Shown piece after piece: positions 45,936 through 54,316 of a stretch of 64,000 bases of DNA. A program made the translations under genes and the position numbers. Position 1 is the stretch's first letter. Each line of letters starts with the position of its first letter. Where the stretch lies: contig NZ_RRYH01000017.1 of assembly GCF_004010155.1 (NCBI RefSeq), positions 62,001 through 126,000 of the forward strand, read 5' to 3'. This DNA comes from Solirhodobacter olei (GTDB taxonomy: Bacteria > Pseudomonadota > Alphaproteobacteria > Rhodobacterales > Rhodobacteraceae). The notes under the pieces were generated by a model. That model ran no database searches. It worked only from the letters and a program-made list of their open reading frames with translations, and was not told the origin of the DNA.

Positions 45936-46661
45936 TCAGACGAAGAACTGGCCGCCGTTCGCAGAAAGCGTCGATCCGGTGATGAAGCCGGCATCGTCGG
46001 CGGCAAGGAAGACCACGGCGCGGGCGATCTCCTCGGGCTCGCCGAGGCGGCCGACGGGGATCTGCGGGATGATGCGCTCGGCCAGCACCTTCTCGTCGAT
46101 CGCCTTGACCATTTCGGTGGCGATGTAGCCCGGGCAGATCGCGTTCACGGTGATCCCGGCGCGGGCGCCTTCCTGGGCAAGCGCCTTTGTGAACCCGAGA
46201 TCGCCCGCCTTCGAGGCGGAGTAGTTCGCCTGGCCCGCCTGCCCCTTCTGGCCGTTGATGGACGAAATGTTGATGACGCGGCCGAACTTGCGGTTGCGCA
46301 TCCCCGGCCAGACCTGGTGGGTCATGTTGAAAAGGCCGGTGAGGTTGGTGTCGACGACCTCCTTCCACTGGTCCGGGGTCATCTTGTGGAACATCGCATC
46401 CCGCGTGATGCCGGCGTTGTTCACCAGCACGTCGACCGGGCCAAGCGCGGATTCGACCTCGGCCACGCCGGCCTTGCAGGCCTCGTAATCGGCGACCGAC
46501 CATTTGAAGGCCGGGATGCCGGTGGCGGCGGTGAACCTGGCGGCGGCCTCGTCATTGCCGGCGTAGTTGGCGGCGACGGTGTAGCCGGCGGCTTTGAGCG
46601 CGATGGAGATCGCCTCGCCTATGCCGCGGGACCCTCCGGTAACTAGGGCGACTCTGGACAT
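45936..46661 (-). CDS. phbB: Acetoacetyl-CoA reductase
   Basis: 241-residue SDR enzyme, NADPH-dependent reduction of acetoacetyl-CoA to 3-hydroxybutyryl-CoA for PHB. TGGSRGIGEAI cofactor loop, NNAGITRDAMFHKM, catalytic Ser in INISSINGQKGQAGQ with YSASKAG and the PGYIATEMVKAI substrate loop are all present. It is downstream of phaA (110-base gap with a 29-base palindrome). Confidence 0.95.
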   Translation of the reverse strand: MSRVALVTGGSRGIGEAISIALKAAGYTVAANYAGNDEAAARFTAATGIPAFKWSVADYEACKAGVAEVESALGPVDVLVNNAGITRDAMFHKMTPDQWKEVVDTNLTGLFNMTHQVWPGMRNRKFGRVINISSINGQKGQAGQANYSASKAGDLGFTKALAQEGARAGITVNAICPGYIATEMVKAIDEKVLAERIIPQIPVGRLGEPEEIARAVVFLAADDAGFITGSTLSANGGQFFV

Positions 46662-46711
46662 GGTACCTCCCTTCGGGTGTTCAGGCTTGAAACAGTGTTA
46701 CCCAAGATGAA

Positions 46712-46740
46712 AATGGCGCGCAACAATGTTGCGCGCCATT
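46712..46740. promoter_or_regulatory. 29-base palindrome between phaA and phbB
   Basis: Arms AATGGCGCGCAAC (46712-46724) and GTTGCGCGCCATT (46728-46740) are perfect reverse complements around three bases. On the minus strand the stem is followed by TTCATC, so in the phaA-to-phbB direction it could be a terminator, attenuator or RNA-stability hairpin; as DNA it would also suit a dimeric regulator. Confidence 0.6.
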
Positions 46741-46771
46741 GTGCAGGTGCAGAATGCCGCAGGCGCCGGGG

Positions 46772-47947
46772 TCAGGCGCGCTCCAGGCACATGGCGACGC
46801 CCATGCCACCGCCGATGCAGAGCGTGGCAAGGCCCTTTTTCGCGCCAGAGCGCTTCATCTCGAACAGCAGCGTGTTGAGGATGCGCGCGCCCGAGGCGCC
46901 GATCGGGTGGCCGATGGCGATCGCGCCGCCGTTGACGTTCACCTTCGCGGGATCCCAGCCCATGTCCTTGTTGACCGCGCAGGCCTGTGCGGCAAAGGCC
47001 TCGTTCGCCTCGATCAGGTCGAGGTCGGCGACCTTCCAGCCGGCCTTCTCCAGCGCCTTGCGCGAAGCGAAGATCGGTCCGACGCCCATGATCGACGGGT
47101 CAAGCCCGGCGGTGGCGTAAGAGGCGATGCGCGCAAGCGGCGTGAGGCCGCGCTTCTCGGCCTCGGCCTCGCTCATCAGCAGGACCCCGGCGGCGCCATC
47201 GTTGATGCCCGAGGCGTTGCCGGCGGTGACGGTGCCATCCTTGGCGAAGGCCGGGCGCAGCTTCTGCATGTTCTCGATCGTGGCGCCATGGCGGATGTAT
47301 TCGTCGTTCTCCACCACGGTCTCGCCCTTGCGGGTCTTGACGGTGAAGGCGACGATCTCGTCGGCGAACTTGCCGGCCTTCTGCGCGGCCTCGGCCTTGT
47401 TCTGCGAGGCGAGCGCGAATTCATCCTGCATGTCGCGGGAGATCTGCCATTTCTCGGCGACGTTCTCGGCCGTCTGGCCCATGTGATAGCCGTTGAAGGC
47501 ATCCCAGAGACCGTCGCGGATCATCGAATCGATCATCTTCAGGTCGCCCATCTTCTGGCCCGCGCGCAGATGCGCGACATGGGGGGCCAGCGACATGCTT
47601 TCCTGCCCGCCGGCCGCGACGATGGCGGCATCGCCAAGCTGGATGTGCTGGGCGGCCAGCGCGACGGTGCGCAGGCCCGAGCCGCAGACCTGGTTGATCG
47701 ACCAGGCGGCGCTCTCGATCGGAAGGCCCGCGTTGATATGGGCCTGGCGGGCCGGGTTCTGGCCCTGGCCGGCGGTCAGCACCTGGCCGAGGATGGTCTC
47801 GGAAACCTCGGACTTGTCGACGCCCGCGCGGGCGCAGAGTTCGGACAGAACCGCGGCGCCCAGCTCGTGCGCTGGGGTATTGGCAAAGGCGCCGTTGAAA
47901 CTGCCCACGGCGGTCCGGGCGGCCGAAACGATAACAACATTAGTCAT
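46772..47947 (-). CDS. phaA: Acetyl-CoA acetyltransferase (beta-ketothiolase)
   Basis: 391-residue thiolase forming acetoacetyl-CoA, first step of PHB synthesis. Nucleophile C88 in [17 protein letters not shown], His in [12 protein letters not shown] and second Cys in LCIGGGMG. Upstream gene of phbB; a CTGC-N3-GCAG palindrome lies about 100 bases before its start. Confidence 0.97.
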   Translation of the reverse strand: MTNVVIVSAARTAVGSFNGAFANTPAHELGAAVLSELCARAGVDKSEVSETILGQVLTAGQGQNPARQAHINAGLPIESAAWSINQVCGSGLRTVALAAQHIQLGDAAIVAAGGQESMSLAPHVAHLRAGQKMGDLKMIDSMIRDGLWDAFNGYHMGQTAENVAEKWQISRDMQDEFALASQNKAEAAQKAGKFADEIVAFTVKTRKGETVVENDEYIRHGATIENMQKLRPAFAKDGTVTAGNASGINDGAAGVLLMSEAEAEKRGLTPLARIASYATAGLDPSIMGVGPIFASRKALEKAGWKVADLDLIEANEAFAAQACAVNKDMGWDPAKVNVNGGAIAIGHPIGASGARILNTLLFEMKRSGAKKGLATLCIGGGMGVAMCLERA

Positions 47948-48258
47948 GACAGGGTCCTCTCCCTTAACCGGATGGGCGGGCCCCGGGCTGGAACGGCGAC
48001 GCGGCCCCTCCTCGGCCGCGCAGCCGGGCCGGACGGCGGCCTCGCGCTGCTATGCAGCATATTTCCTATTCCGATGCGAGTTGGAACGCAATGACGCAAC
48101 CCGGGGGCCGGGCTGCGACGCAAACGCCCGGCGGGCGAGAGCCCGCTGCGCCGCGGCGAAAGGACGGCTGCCGGCCACGGGATCGCGCGAAGGTGATGGC
48201 GGGCCAGGCGCCGCTGCCGCGGGGTCTGGGCTTTCGGCGCAGGTCCTGGCGGCCTCAC
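47948..48258. other. Intergenic region upstream of phaA
   Basis: 311 bases between the phaA start and the EAL gene's stop. It holds the CTGC-TAT-GCAG palindrome near 48047-48057 and, flanking it, the only A/T-richer run (about 48050-48090), where the phaA promoter should be. The remainder (48100-48258) is GC-rich without a plausible gene. Confidence 0.5.
48046..48058. promoter_or_regulatory. PhaR-like palindrome CTGC-N3-GCAG upstream of phaA
   Basis: GCTGC-TAT-GCAGC, a perfect 5-base inverted repeat. It contains CTGCTATGCAG, fitting the CTGC-N3-GCAG pattern that I recall for PhaR sites of Rhodobacter sphaeroides. It is about 100 bases upstream of the phaA start codon. A match to this short pattern can occur by chance. 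Confidence 0.5.
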
Positions 48259-49092
48259 TCAGGCGCTGCGCCTGCGCTCTTCGGCCTTCCACGGCGGCAG
48301 CGTGGCCGGCATGCCGAAAAGGTAGCCCTGCAGGCCGTCGATTCCGTTTCGGGCGAGGAAGTCGGCGTCGCGCCGGTCCTCGACGAACTCGGCGACGGTG
48401 AACATGTCGTAATGCCGGGCGATGCCGATCATCGCCCGGGTCAGCACCTGGTTGTCGGGATCGGCATGGATGTTGCGGATGAACTGGCCATCGATCTTCA
48501 GGATGTCGAAGTAGAAATCCTTGAAATAGCGGAAGGCCGTGTAGCCGGCACCGAAATCGTCAAGCGCGAAGGTGATGCCGCAGCGCTTCAGCTCGTCCAT
48601 GAAATCAGAGACGGCATCGGGCATCAGCATGGCGGAGGCCTCGGTGATCTCGAGGATCAGCCGCTCGGCGATGGTGGCGTCCCGGTCCAGCCCCTCGGCC
48701 AGGGTGCGGTTCCAGCGCGGGTCACCGATGGAGCGGGCAGACATGTTGATGGCCAGGCGCAGCGCCGGTTCCCGCGCCAGCGCGCCCAGACCCAGTTCAA
48801 GCGCGCAGCAGTCGATGACGCGCCCGGTTTCCGTGGCTTCGACCGCGCCGATGAAGGCCTGGGCGGGCAAAACGCGGCCGTCGTCGTCAAGGATGCGGAT
48901 CAGCCCTTCGTGGAACCCGATGCGGGCCGGATCGCGGGCCTGCACGACGGGTTGATAGGCCAGCATCACGCGCCGCCGGTCCAGCGCGCGGCGCACCAGG
49001 GCCAGGGTTTCGCGCGACTGCTCCTCCGCGGAGAGGCCCGAGGGTTTTTCCGGCCCCGGCTTGCGCAGATCAAGCCCCATTGCGTCCGACAT
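48259..49092 (-). CDS. Stand-alone EAL-domain protein (c-di-GMP phosphodiesterase-like)
   Basis: 277-residue protein, nearly all EAL domain. The signature motif is EGL (E62) rather than EAL/ELL. Other key residues look intact: N116 (INMSARS), E148 (LEITE), D178-D179 (LDDFGAG), K199 (LKIDGQF), E235/E238 (VAEFVED) and Q255 (LQGYLFG). No GGDEF, PAS or membrane span; so a soluble enzyme or a c-di-GMP sensor. Single gene, minus strand, divergent from tag. Confidence 0.85.
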   Translation of the reverse strand: MSDAMGLDLRKPGPEKPSGLSAEEQSRETLALVRRALDRRRVMLAYQPVVQARDPARIGFHEGLIRILDDDGRVLPAQAFIGAVEATETGRVIDCCALELGLGALAREPALRLAINMSARSIGDPRWNRTLAEGLDRDATIAERLILEITEASAMLMPDAVSDFMDELKRCGITFALDDFGAGYTAFRYFKDFYFDILKIDGQFIRNIHADPDNQVLTRAMIGIARHYDMFTVAEFVEDRRDADFLARNGIDGLQGYLFGMPATLPPWKAEERRRSA

Positions 49093-49229
49093 CGCTGGCC
49101 CTCCATCCAGATGGGCTCAGCATCCGGCAGCGGGGTAAAGAACTGGTGAAAGGTCTCGTTTTGTTCTAATTTCGCGCAAATCACCCGGGCCAAGTCACCG
49201 GGGCCAGATCGATCGGGCAAGGAGGCGGC

Positions 49230-49790
49230 ATGGAACGCTGCGCATGGTGCGGGACGGATCCGCTTTACGTCGACTACCACGACCACGAATGGGGGGTGCC
49301 GGAATACGACGGCCGCGCGCTTTACGAAAAGCTGGTGCTGGACGGATTCCAGGCCGGGCTGGCCTGGATCACCATCCTGCGCAAGCGCGATGCGTTCCGC
49401 GCGGCCTTCGAAGGATTCGACCCGCATCGCATCGCGCGCTGGGGGGAGGCGGATGTGGAGCGGCTATTGGGCGATGCCGGCATCGTGCGGAGCCGCGCCA
49501 AGATCGAGGCGGCGATCGCTGGTGCCCGGGCCTGGGAACGGATCGAGGCGCGGGAGGGCTTCTCCCCCTTCCTGTGGTCCATGGTCGGCGGCAAGCCGAT
49601 CCAGACCCGGCGGCAGGGCGGCGACATCCCGACGCAGACCGACCTTTCGGTGCGGATGTCGAAGGCTTTGAAGGCGGAGGGGTTCAAGTTCTGCGGCCCG
49701 GTGATTGTCTATGCCTTCATGCAGGCGGTGGGGATGGTGAACGACCATCTCGTGACCTGTCCGGCGCATGACAGGGTCGCGGCGCTCTGA
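49230..49790 (+). CDS. tag: DNA-3-methyladenine glycosylase I
   Basis: 186-residue alkylation-repair enzyme. Begins MERCAWCGTDPLYVDYHDHEWG: Cys4 and His17 are zinc ligands with the C-terminal His/Cys in DHLVTCPAH. LVLDGFQAGLAWITILRKRDAFR and KFCGPVIVYAFMQAVGMVNDH are diagnostic. Full length; a methyltransferase gene starts 49 bases after the stop. Confidence 0.96.
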   Translation: MERCAWCGTDPLYVDYHDHEWGVPEYDGRALYEKLVLDGFQAGLAWITILRKRDAFRAAFEGFDPHRIARWGEADVERLLGDAGIVRSRAKIEAAIAGARAWERIEAREGFSPFLWSMVGGKPIQTRRQGGDIPTQTDLSVRMSKALKAEGFKFCGPVIVYAFMQAVGMVNDHLVTCPAHDRVAAL

Positions 49791-49839
49791 TAGGACAGGG
49801 CCGGGGCTGGGCCAATCTTCGCAAGGCGGGAGACGTGCC

Positions 49840-50460
49840 GTGACGGATCAGCAGTTCGAGATGTGGCAGTCGCGGTTCGCCGCGACCGAGGACTATGTCT
49901 TCGGCGAGGCGCCGAACGCGTTCCTTGTGGCCCAGGCGGGGGCGATCCCGCCGCGGTCCCGGGTTCTGGCCGTAGCCGATGGCGAGGGGCGCAACGGCGT
50001 CTGGCTGGCGCGGCAGGGGCATGACGTGCTCTCGCTCGATTTCTCGCCCGCCGCGCAGGCCAAGGCTCGGCGGCTGGCGGAACGCTACGGCGTGACACCG
50101 GAATTCGTGCAGGTCGATGTGCATCACTGGGACTATCCCGAAGCGGCCTTCGACGCGGTGGTGGAGATCTTCACGCAATTCTCTTCTCCCGCCGAGCGGC
50201 CGCTGAAATGGGCCGGCATGCGGCGGACGCTGAAGCCCGGCGGCGTGCTGATCATCCAGGGCTATACCCCGAAGCAGCTGGAGTATGGCACCGGCGGGCC
50301 GCGTGTCCTCGAGAACCTCTATACCGCCGCGATGCTGCACGACGCCTTCGGCGACTGGCAGATCGACCACCTGGCCGAGGAGGTCGTCGAGATGGACGAA
50401 GGCCCGGGCCATGCCGGCCGCTCCGCCGTCGTCGGCCTGGTGGCGCACAAGCCGGGCTGA
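49840..50460 (+). CDS. Class I SAM-dependent methyltransferase
   Basis: 206-residue methyltransferase starting with GTG at 49840 behind GGCGGGAGA. SAM motif I is VLAVADGEGRNGVWLARQG, then LDFSPAAQAKARRLA, and FDAVVEIFTQFSSPAERPLKWAGMRRTLKPGGVLIIQGYTP. The pattern (EGRNGVWLA) is that of tellurite-resistance-TehB-like or thiopurine-methyltransferase-like enzymes. The substrate is unknown. Located between tag and a haemolysin-III-like gene. Confidence 0.82.
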   Translation: MTDQQFEMWQSRFAATEDYVFGEAPNAFLVAQAGAIPPRSRVLAVADGEGRNGVWLARQGHDVLSLDFSPAAQAKARRLAERYGVTPEFVQVDVHHWDYPEAAFDAVVEIFTQFSSPAERPLKWAGMRRTLKPGGVLIIQGYTPKQLEYGTGGPRVLENLYTAAMLHDAFGDWQIDHLAEEVVEMDEGPGHAGRSAVVGLVAHKPG

Positions 50461-50522
50461 GCCGGGCGGATTTCCGCGCGCCGGCGATAGGTGACGGGCC
50501 GCGGGCTTCCTATCTGTGCAGG

Positions 50523-51185
50523 ATGGCCCAGCACCTGAAACCCAGATCGAGCTACAGCCATGCCGAGCGCGTGAGCGACGTGGTTGTCCATGCCGCCGGA
50601 CTTGTCGCGGTCGGGGTCGCGGTGCCGGCGCTGATCGCGCTGGCGGTGGGGCTCGGCACCCGGGGCTGGCTGCTTTTCGGCGTGACCGTCTATGGCGCGA
50701 CGCTGGCCGCGATGATCCTGTTCTCGGCGCTCTACAACACCGTCGGGCAGAGGCGGTGGCGGGGCCTGCTACGTCGGCTCGACCATTCGGCGATCTATGC
50801 CAAGATCGCGGCCACCTACATGCCGTTCACGCTGGGTCCGGGCGGGCATGGCGGCTATCTGCTGGCCGGGCTCTGGACCGCTGCGCTGGCCGGGATCGGG
50901 CTCAAGGTCGCTTCGCCCAGGCGGCTGCGCTGGGTGGCGCTGGCGCTCTACCTCGGGATGGGCTGGGCCGGGATCATCTTCGGCGCCGGAGTGTTCGGGG
51001 CACTTTCGGCGCCGGTCCTCGCGCTGATCGTGACGGGCGGCGCGCTCTACACGCTGGGGGTGGTGTTCTTCCTCTGCGAGCGGCTGCCGTTCCATTACAC
51101 GATCTGGCATGCGCTGGTGCTGGCGGCGAGCCTCGTCTTCTACGCCGCGGTGACGGTGCATGTCGTGCAGGTGGCGCCGGCGTGA
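50523..51185 (+). CDS. Haemolysin III/PAQR-like membrane protein
   Basis: 220-residue integral membrane protein with seven predicted spans. YSHAERVSDVVVHAAGL at the start, FSALYNTVGQRRWRGLLRRLDHSAIYAKIAATYMPF in the middle and the terminal PFHYTIWHALVLAAS give the His/Asp zinc-site residues of the HlyIII/PAQR family. Despite the name a lipid-hydrolase-like or osmosensing role is more likely than haemolysis. ATG 50523 chosen. Same strand as the preceding methyltransferase. Confidence 0.9.
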   Translation: MAQHLKPRSSYSHAERVSDVVVHAAGLVAVGVAVPALIALAVGLGTRGWLLFGVTVYGATLAAMILFSALYNTVGQRRWRGLLRRLDHSAIYAKIAATYMPFTLGPGGHGGYLLAGLWTAALAGIGLKVASPRRLRWVALALYLGMGWAGIIFGAGVFGALSAPVLALIVTGGALYTLGVVFFLCERLPFHYTIWHALVLAASLVFYAAVTVHVVQVAPA

Positions 51186-51207
51186 CGGGGGCGGACCGCG
51201 CCCCGGC

Positions 51208-51984
51208 CTACCGCCGCCCGAGATACTCGCGCGGGCTGGCGCCCAGCGTGCGGCGGAACATCGCTGTGAAGGCGGCCGGGTTCTCGTAGCCGAGGTCGAT
51301 GGCGATGGTGGTCACGGCGTCGCCGGCCGCCAGCCGCGGCAGCGCCGCCATCACGCAGGCCTGCTGCCGCCAGGCGACGAAGCTCAGACCGGTTTCCCGC
51401 TTGAAGGCGCGGGTGAAGGTGCGGCGGCTCATGCCCAGCGCCCGCGCCCAGTCCTCGATCCGGTCATGCGGGTCGGGGCGCGAAAGAAAGGCCCGGCAGC
51501 GCCGCGCCAGCGCCGCCGTGCGCGGCAGCGGCAGGGACAGCGGCAGCGCAGGCAGCCGGGGCAGTTCGGCCAGGATCAGCGCCATCAGCGCGCCGTCGCG
51601 TCCGGCCTCGTCATAGGCCCGCGGCAGCGCCACCGCCTCGGCCAGAAGCGCGCGCATCAGCGGCGGGATGCCGAGGACGCGGCAGCGGGCGGGCATCGCG
51701 GGCAGGATCGCAGGGTCGAAATAAAGGCTGTGGGTCTGCACCTTGCCGAAGGTCTGCACCGAATGCTCGGTTTCCGCCGGGATCCATAGCCCGCGCTCCG
51801 GCGGCATCATCCAGCTTCCGTCGGGCGTGGTGGCAAGCACGACCCCGGTCGAGCCGTAAAGAAGCTGCGCCCGATCGTGCCGGTGCGGGGCGATCACATG
51901 ACCGCCGGGCAGGTCGCTCGCCCGGGCGATGACCGGGCGGGGGCTTTCGGGAAGCGCGGGATAGATCGGCGGCGGCAGCGGCAT
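51208..51984 (-). CDS. AraC-family transcriptional regulator
   Basis: 258-residue regulator with an N-terminal cupin sensor (PGGHVIAPHRHDRAQLLYGSTG, PERGLWIPAETEHSVQ) and a C-terminal AraC helix-turn-helix pair (DWARALGMSRRTFTRAFKRETGLSFVAWRQQ, then IDLGYENPAAFTAMFRRTLGASPREY). Start is ATG 51982-51984. It is divergent from the Fsr-like MFS pump with a 93-base gap and so likely controls it. Confidence 0.9.
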   Translation of the reverse strand: MPLPPPIYPALPESPRPVIARASDLPGGHVIAPHRHDRAQLLYGSTGVVLATTPDGSWMMPPERGLWIPAETEHSVQTFGKVQTHSLYFDPAILPAMPARCRVLGIPPLMRALLAEAVALPRAYDEAGRDGALMALILAELPRLPALPLSLPLPRTAALARRCRAFLSRPDPHDRIEDWARALGMSRRTFTRAFKRETGLSFVAWRQQACVMAALPRLAAGDAVTTIAIDLGYENPAAFTAMFRRTLGASPREYLGRR

Positions 51985-52077
51985 GGCCCAGTCTCGTAAC
52001 TCTTTGACCCTATCCCGGTAGCGGGCCTGCGTCCAGCCGGGTAGACCATCGGGCAGCGCCCAGTCGGAGAGCGAGAG

Positions 52078-53289
52078 ATGAGCAGTCAAGCAAACGGCCG
52101 GAACGCCCCGGCGGGTCCGGTCTTCACCGCGCTGGCGGCGGCAAGCCTGTGCCATTTCCTCAACGACCTGATGCAGTCGCTGTTTCTCGCCTCCTACCCG
52201 CTCTTCAAGGGCGGGCTGAGCCTGAGCTTCGCGCAGATCGGGCTTCTAACCATGACATTCCAGGTAACCGGATCGTTGCTTCAGCCGCTGGTGGGATTCT
52301 ATACCGACCGCCGCCCGCTGCCCTATTCGCTGCCCTTCGGGATGGCCTCCTCGCTCGCCGGGGTGCTGACGGTGGCCTATGCCGGCCACTACTCGGCACT
52401 GCTCGCGGGGGCGGTTCTGCTCGGGATCGGGTCGTCGATCTTCCATCCGGAGACTTCTCGGCTGGCGCGGCTGGCCTCGGGCGGGTCGCACGGGCTGGCG
52501 CAGTCGATCTTCCAGATCGGCGGCAATTCCGGCACCGCGCTCGGGCCGCTGGCGGTGGCCTTCTTCGTGCTGCCCCGGGGACGGGAGAGCCTGGCGTGGT
52601 TCTCCCTCGCGGCGCTTCTGGGCGTGGTGGTGATGAGCGGCCTGGGGCGCTGGTACCAGAAACACCTGCGGTCGCGGCCGGCGGCACGGACGACCGGGGC
52701 GCCGGCGCGGTCGCGGCGCGAGATCGCGGGCGTGATGGCGCTGCTCCTCGCGCTGATCATGTCGAAGTATTTCTACATCGCCAGCATCACCAGCTATTAC
52801 ATCTTCTACCTGATGCATCACTTCGGGCTGGCAGAGCACAAGGCCCAGCTGGCGCTGTTCGTCTTCCTCGCCGGGATGGCCGTGGGCACGATGATCGGCG
52901 GGCCGGTGGGCGACCGGATCGGGCGCAAGGCGGTGATCTGGGGCTCGATCCTCGGCACCCTGCCCTTCTCGCTGGCGCTGCCGCATGTCGGCCTTCCCGC
53001 GACGGTGGTGCTGAGCGGGGTGATCGGGGTGATCCTGTCCTCCGCCTTCCCCTCCATCGTCGTTTACGGGCAGGAGCTTCTGCCCGGGCGGGTAGGCACC
53101 GTCTCGGGGCTGTTCTTCGGCCTGGCCTTCGGGATCGGCGGGCTCGGGGCCGCGCTTCTTGGGGTGGTTGCGGACTGGAAGGGGATCGATTTCGTCTACC
53201 AGATCTGTTCGGTCCTGCCGGCGATCGGGCTTCTGGCGGCGTTCCTGCCGGATCTGGACCGGCCCGCGGCAAAGAGGGCGCCGGCGTAA
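52078..53289 (+). CDS. Fsr-like MFS transporter (fosmidomycin-resistance type)
   Basis: 403-residue 12-span major facilitator of the FSR family: CHFLNDLMQSLFLASYPLFKGGLSLSFAQIGLL, GSSIFHPETSRLARLASGG, FQIGGNSGTALGPLAVAF and GGPVGDRIGRKAVIWGS. FsrA of E. coli exports fosmidomycin; natural substrates are unknown. The central loop (about 200-220) is Arg/Ala-rich. Its start lies 93 bases from the AraC-family regulator on the other strand. Confidence 0.9.
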   Translation: MSSQANGRNAPAGPVFTALAAASLCHFLNDLMQSLFLASYPLFKGGLSLSFAQIGLLTMTFQVTGSLLQPLVGFYTDRRPLPYSLPFGMASSLAGVLTVAYAGHYSALLAGAVLLGIGSSIFHPETSRLARLASGGSHGLAQSIFQIGGNSGTALGPLAVAFFVLPRGRESLAWFSLAALLGVVVMSGLGRWYQKHLRSRPAARTTGAPARSRREIAGVMALLLALIMSKYFYIASITSYYIFYLMHHFGLAEHKAQLALFVFLAGMAVGTMIGGPVGDRIGRKAVIWGSILGTLPFSLALPHVGLPATVVLSGVIGVILSSAFPSIVVYGQELLPGRVGTVSGLFFGLAFGIGGLGAALLGVVADWKGIDFVYQICSVLPAIGLLAAFLPDLDRPAAKRAPA

Positions 53290-53422
53290 GAGGCCCCGGC
53301 ACGCAATGAGCCGGGCCGGGGCTGGCCGGAACCCGCCCGCCCCGCCTCAACTACAGACTGTGAAGTGGACGGCCCCGGGGCGGGAATGCGAGGCTGCAGG
53401 TTCATGTGAAACGGAGGTTTTC

Positions 53423-54274
53423 ATGGACGCCGCCATCGACGAGGACGGGGCCGCCCGGGACGGGGCCATTGCCGCGTATTATGCCCGGGCGGGGCTGGAA
53501 GACGCGATCCGGGCGGGTCTTGCCCGGCTGGAGGGCGCCGAGGGCAGCGCGGCGGAGAAACTCGGCGCGGTGGACGAGTTCCACATGGGCGGGCGGCCGG
53601 CGACCCAGGCGCTGGCGGAGGCGATGGGCCTTGCCCCCGGGGCGCTCGTGCTCGACGTCGGCTGCGGCATCGGCGGGACGGCGCGCCACCTCGCCGCCGC
53701 CTGCGGCGCGCGGGTCGAGGGCGTGGACCTGACGCCCGATTTCATCGCCGTCGGCCAGGCGCTGACCGCAGAGCTGGGGATGGCCGACCGGGTCCATCTT
53801 CAGATCGCCAACGCCACCGCCCTGCCATTCGCGCCGGAAAGCTTCGACGCGGCGGTGATGCTGCATGTCGGCATGAACATCCCCGACAAGGCGGGCGTCT
53901 TCGCCGGCGTGGCCCGGGCGCTGAAACCCGGCGGGATCTTCGCGGTCTATGACGTGATGCGCGGCGGGCCGGGCGAGCTCTCCTTCCCCGTCCCCTGGGC
54001 GGGGAACCCGCAGGTCTCGTTCCTGACCTCCCCGGCGGGCTACCGCACGGCGCTGAAGGCAGCAGGCTTCACCGTCGAGGGAGAGGAGAACCGGGCAGAG
54101 ATGGCCCTGGCCATGTTCCGAAAGATGAGGGCGCGGATGGCCGAGGCCGGACCACCGCCGCTGGGCCTGCACCTGTTGATGGGGCCCGATGCGCCGGTGA
54201 AGCTCGCCAACATGATCGCCGCGCTGGAGGCGGGCCTGGTGGCCCCCGTCCAGATCATCGCCCGCAAGGGCTGA
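53423..54274 (+). CDS. SAM-dependent methyltransferase (UbiE/sterol MT-like)
   Basis: 283-residue class I methyltransferase. Motif I VLDVGCGIGGTARHLAAACG, GVDLTPDFIAVGQALTAELG, ALPFAPESFDAAVMLHVGMNI and VARALKPGGIFAVYDVM match the UbiE/methyltransf_11 type; substrate unknown (small molecules). Start ATG 53423 behind ACGGAGG. Possible co-transcription with the MFS gene 133 bases upstream is not evident. Confidence 0.82.
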   Translation: MDAAIDEDGAARDGAIAAYYARAGLEDAIRAGLARLEGAEGSAAEKLGAVDEFHMGGRPATQALAEAMGLAPGALVLDVGCGIGGTARHLAAACGARVEGVDLTPDFIAVGQALTAELGMADRVHLQIANATALPFAPESFDAAVMLHVGMNIPDKAGVFAGVARALKPGGIFAVYDVMRGGPGELSFPVPWAGNPQVSFLTSPAGYRTALKAAGFTVEGEENRAEMALAMFRKMRARMAEAGPPPLGLHLLMGPDAPVKLANMIAALEAGLVAPVQIIARKG

Positions 54275-54316
54275 GGCCCGGCCTCCCGGCCTGAACCACC
54301 AGCGCGAGGCCGCGCC

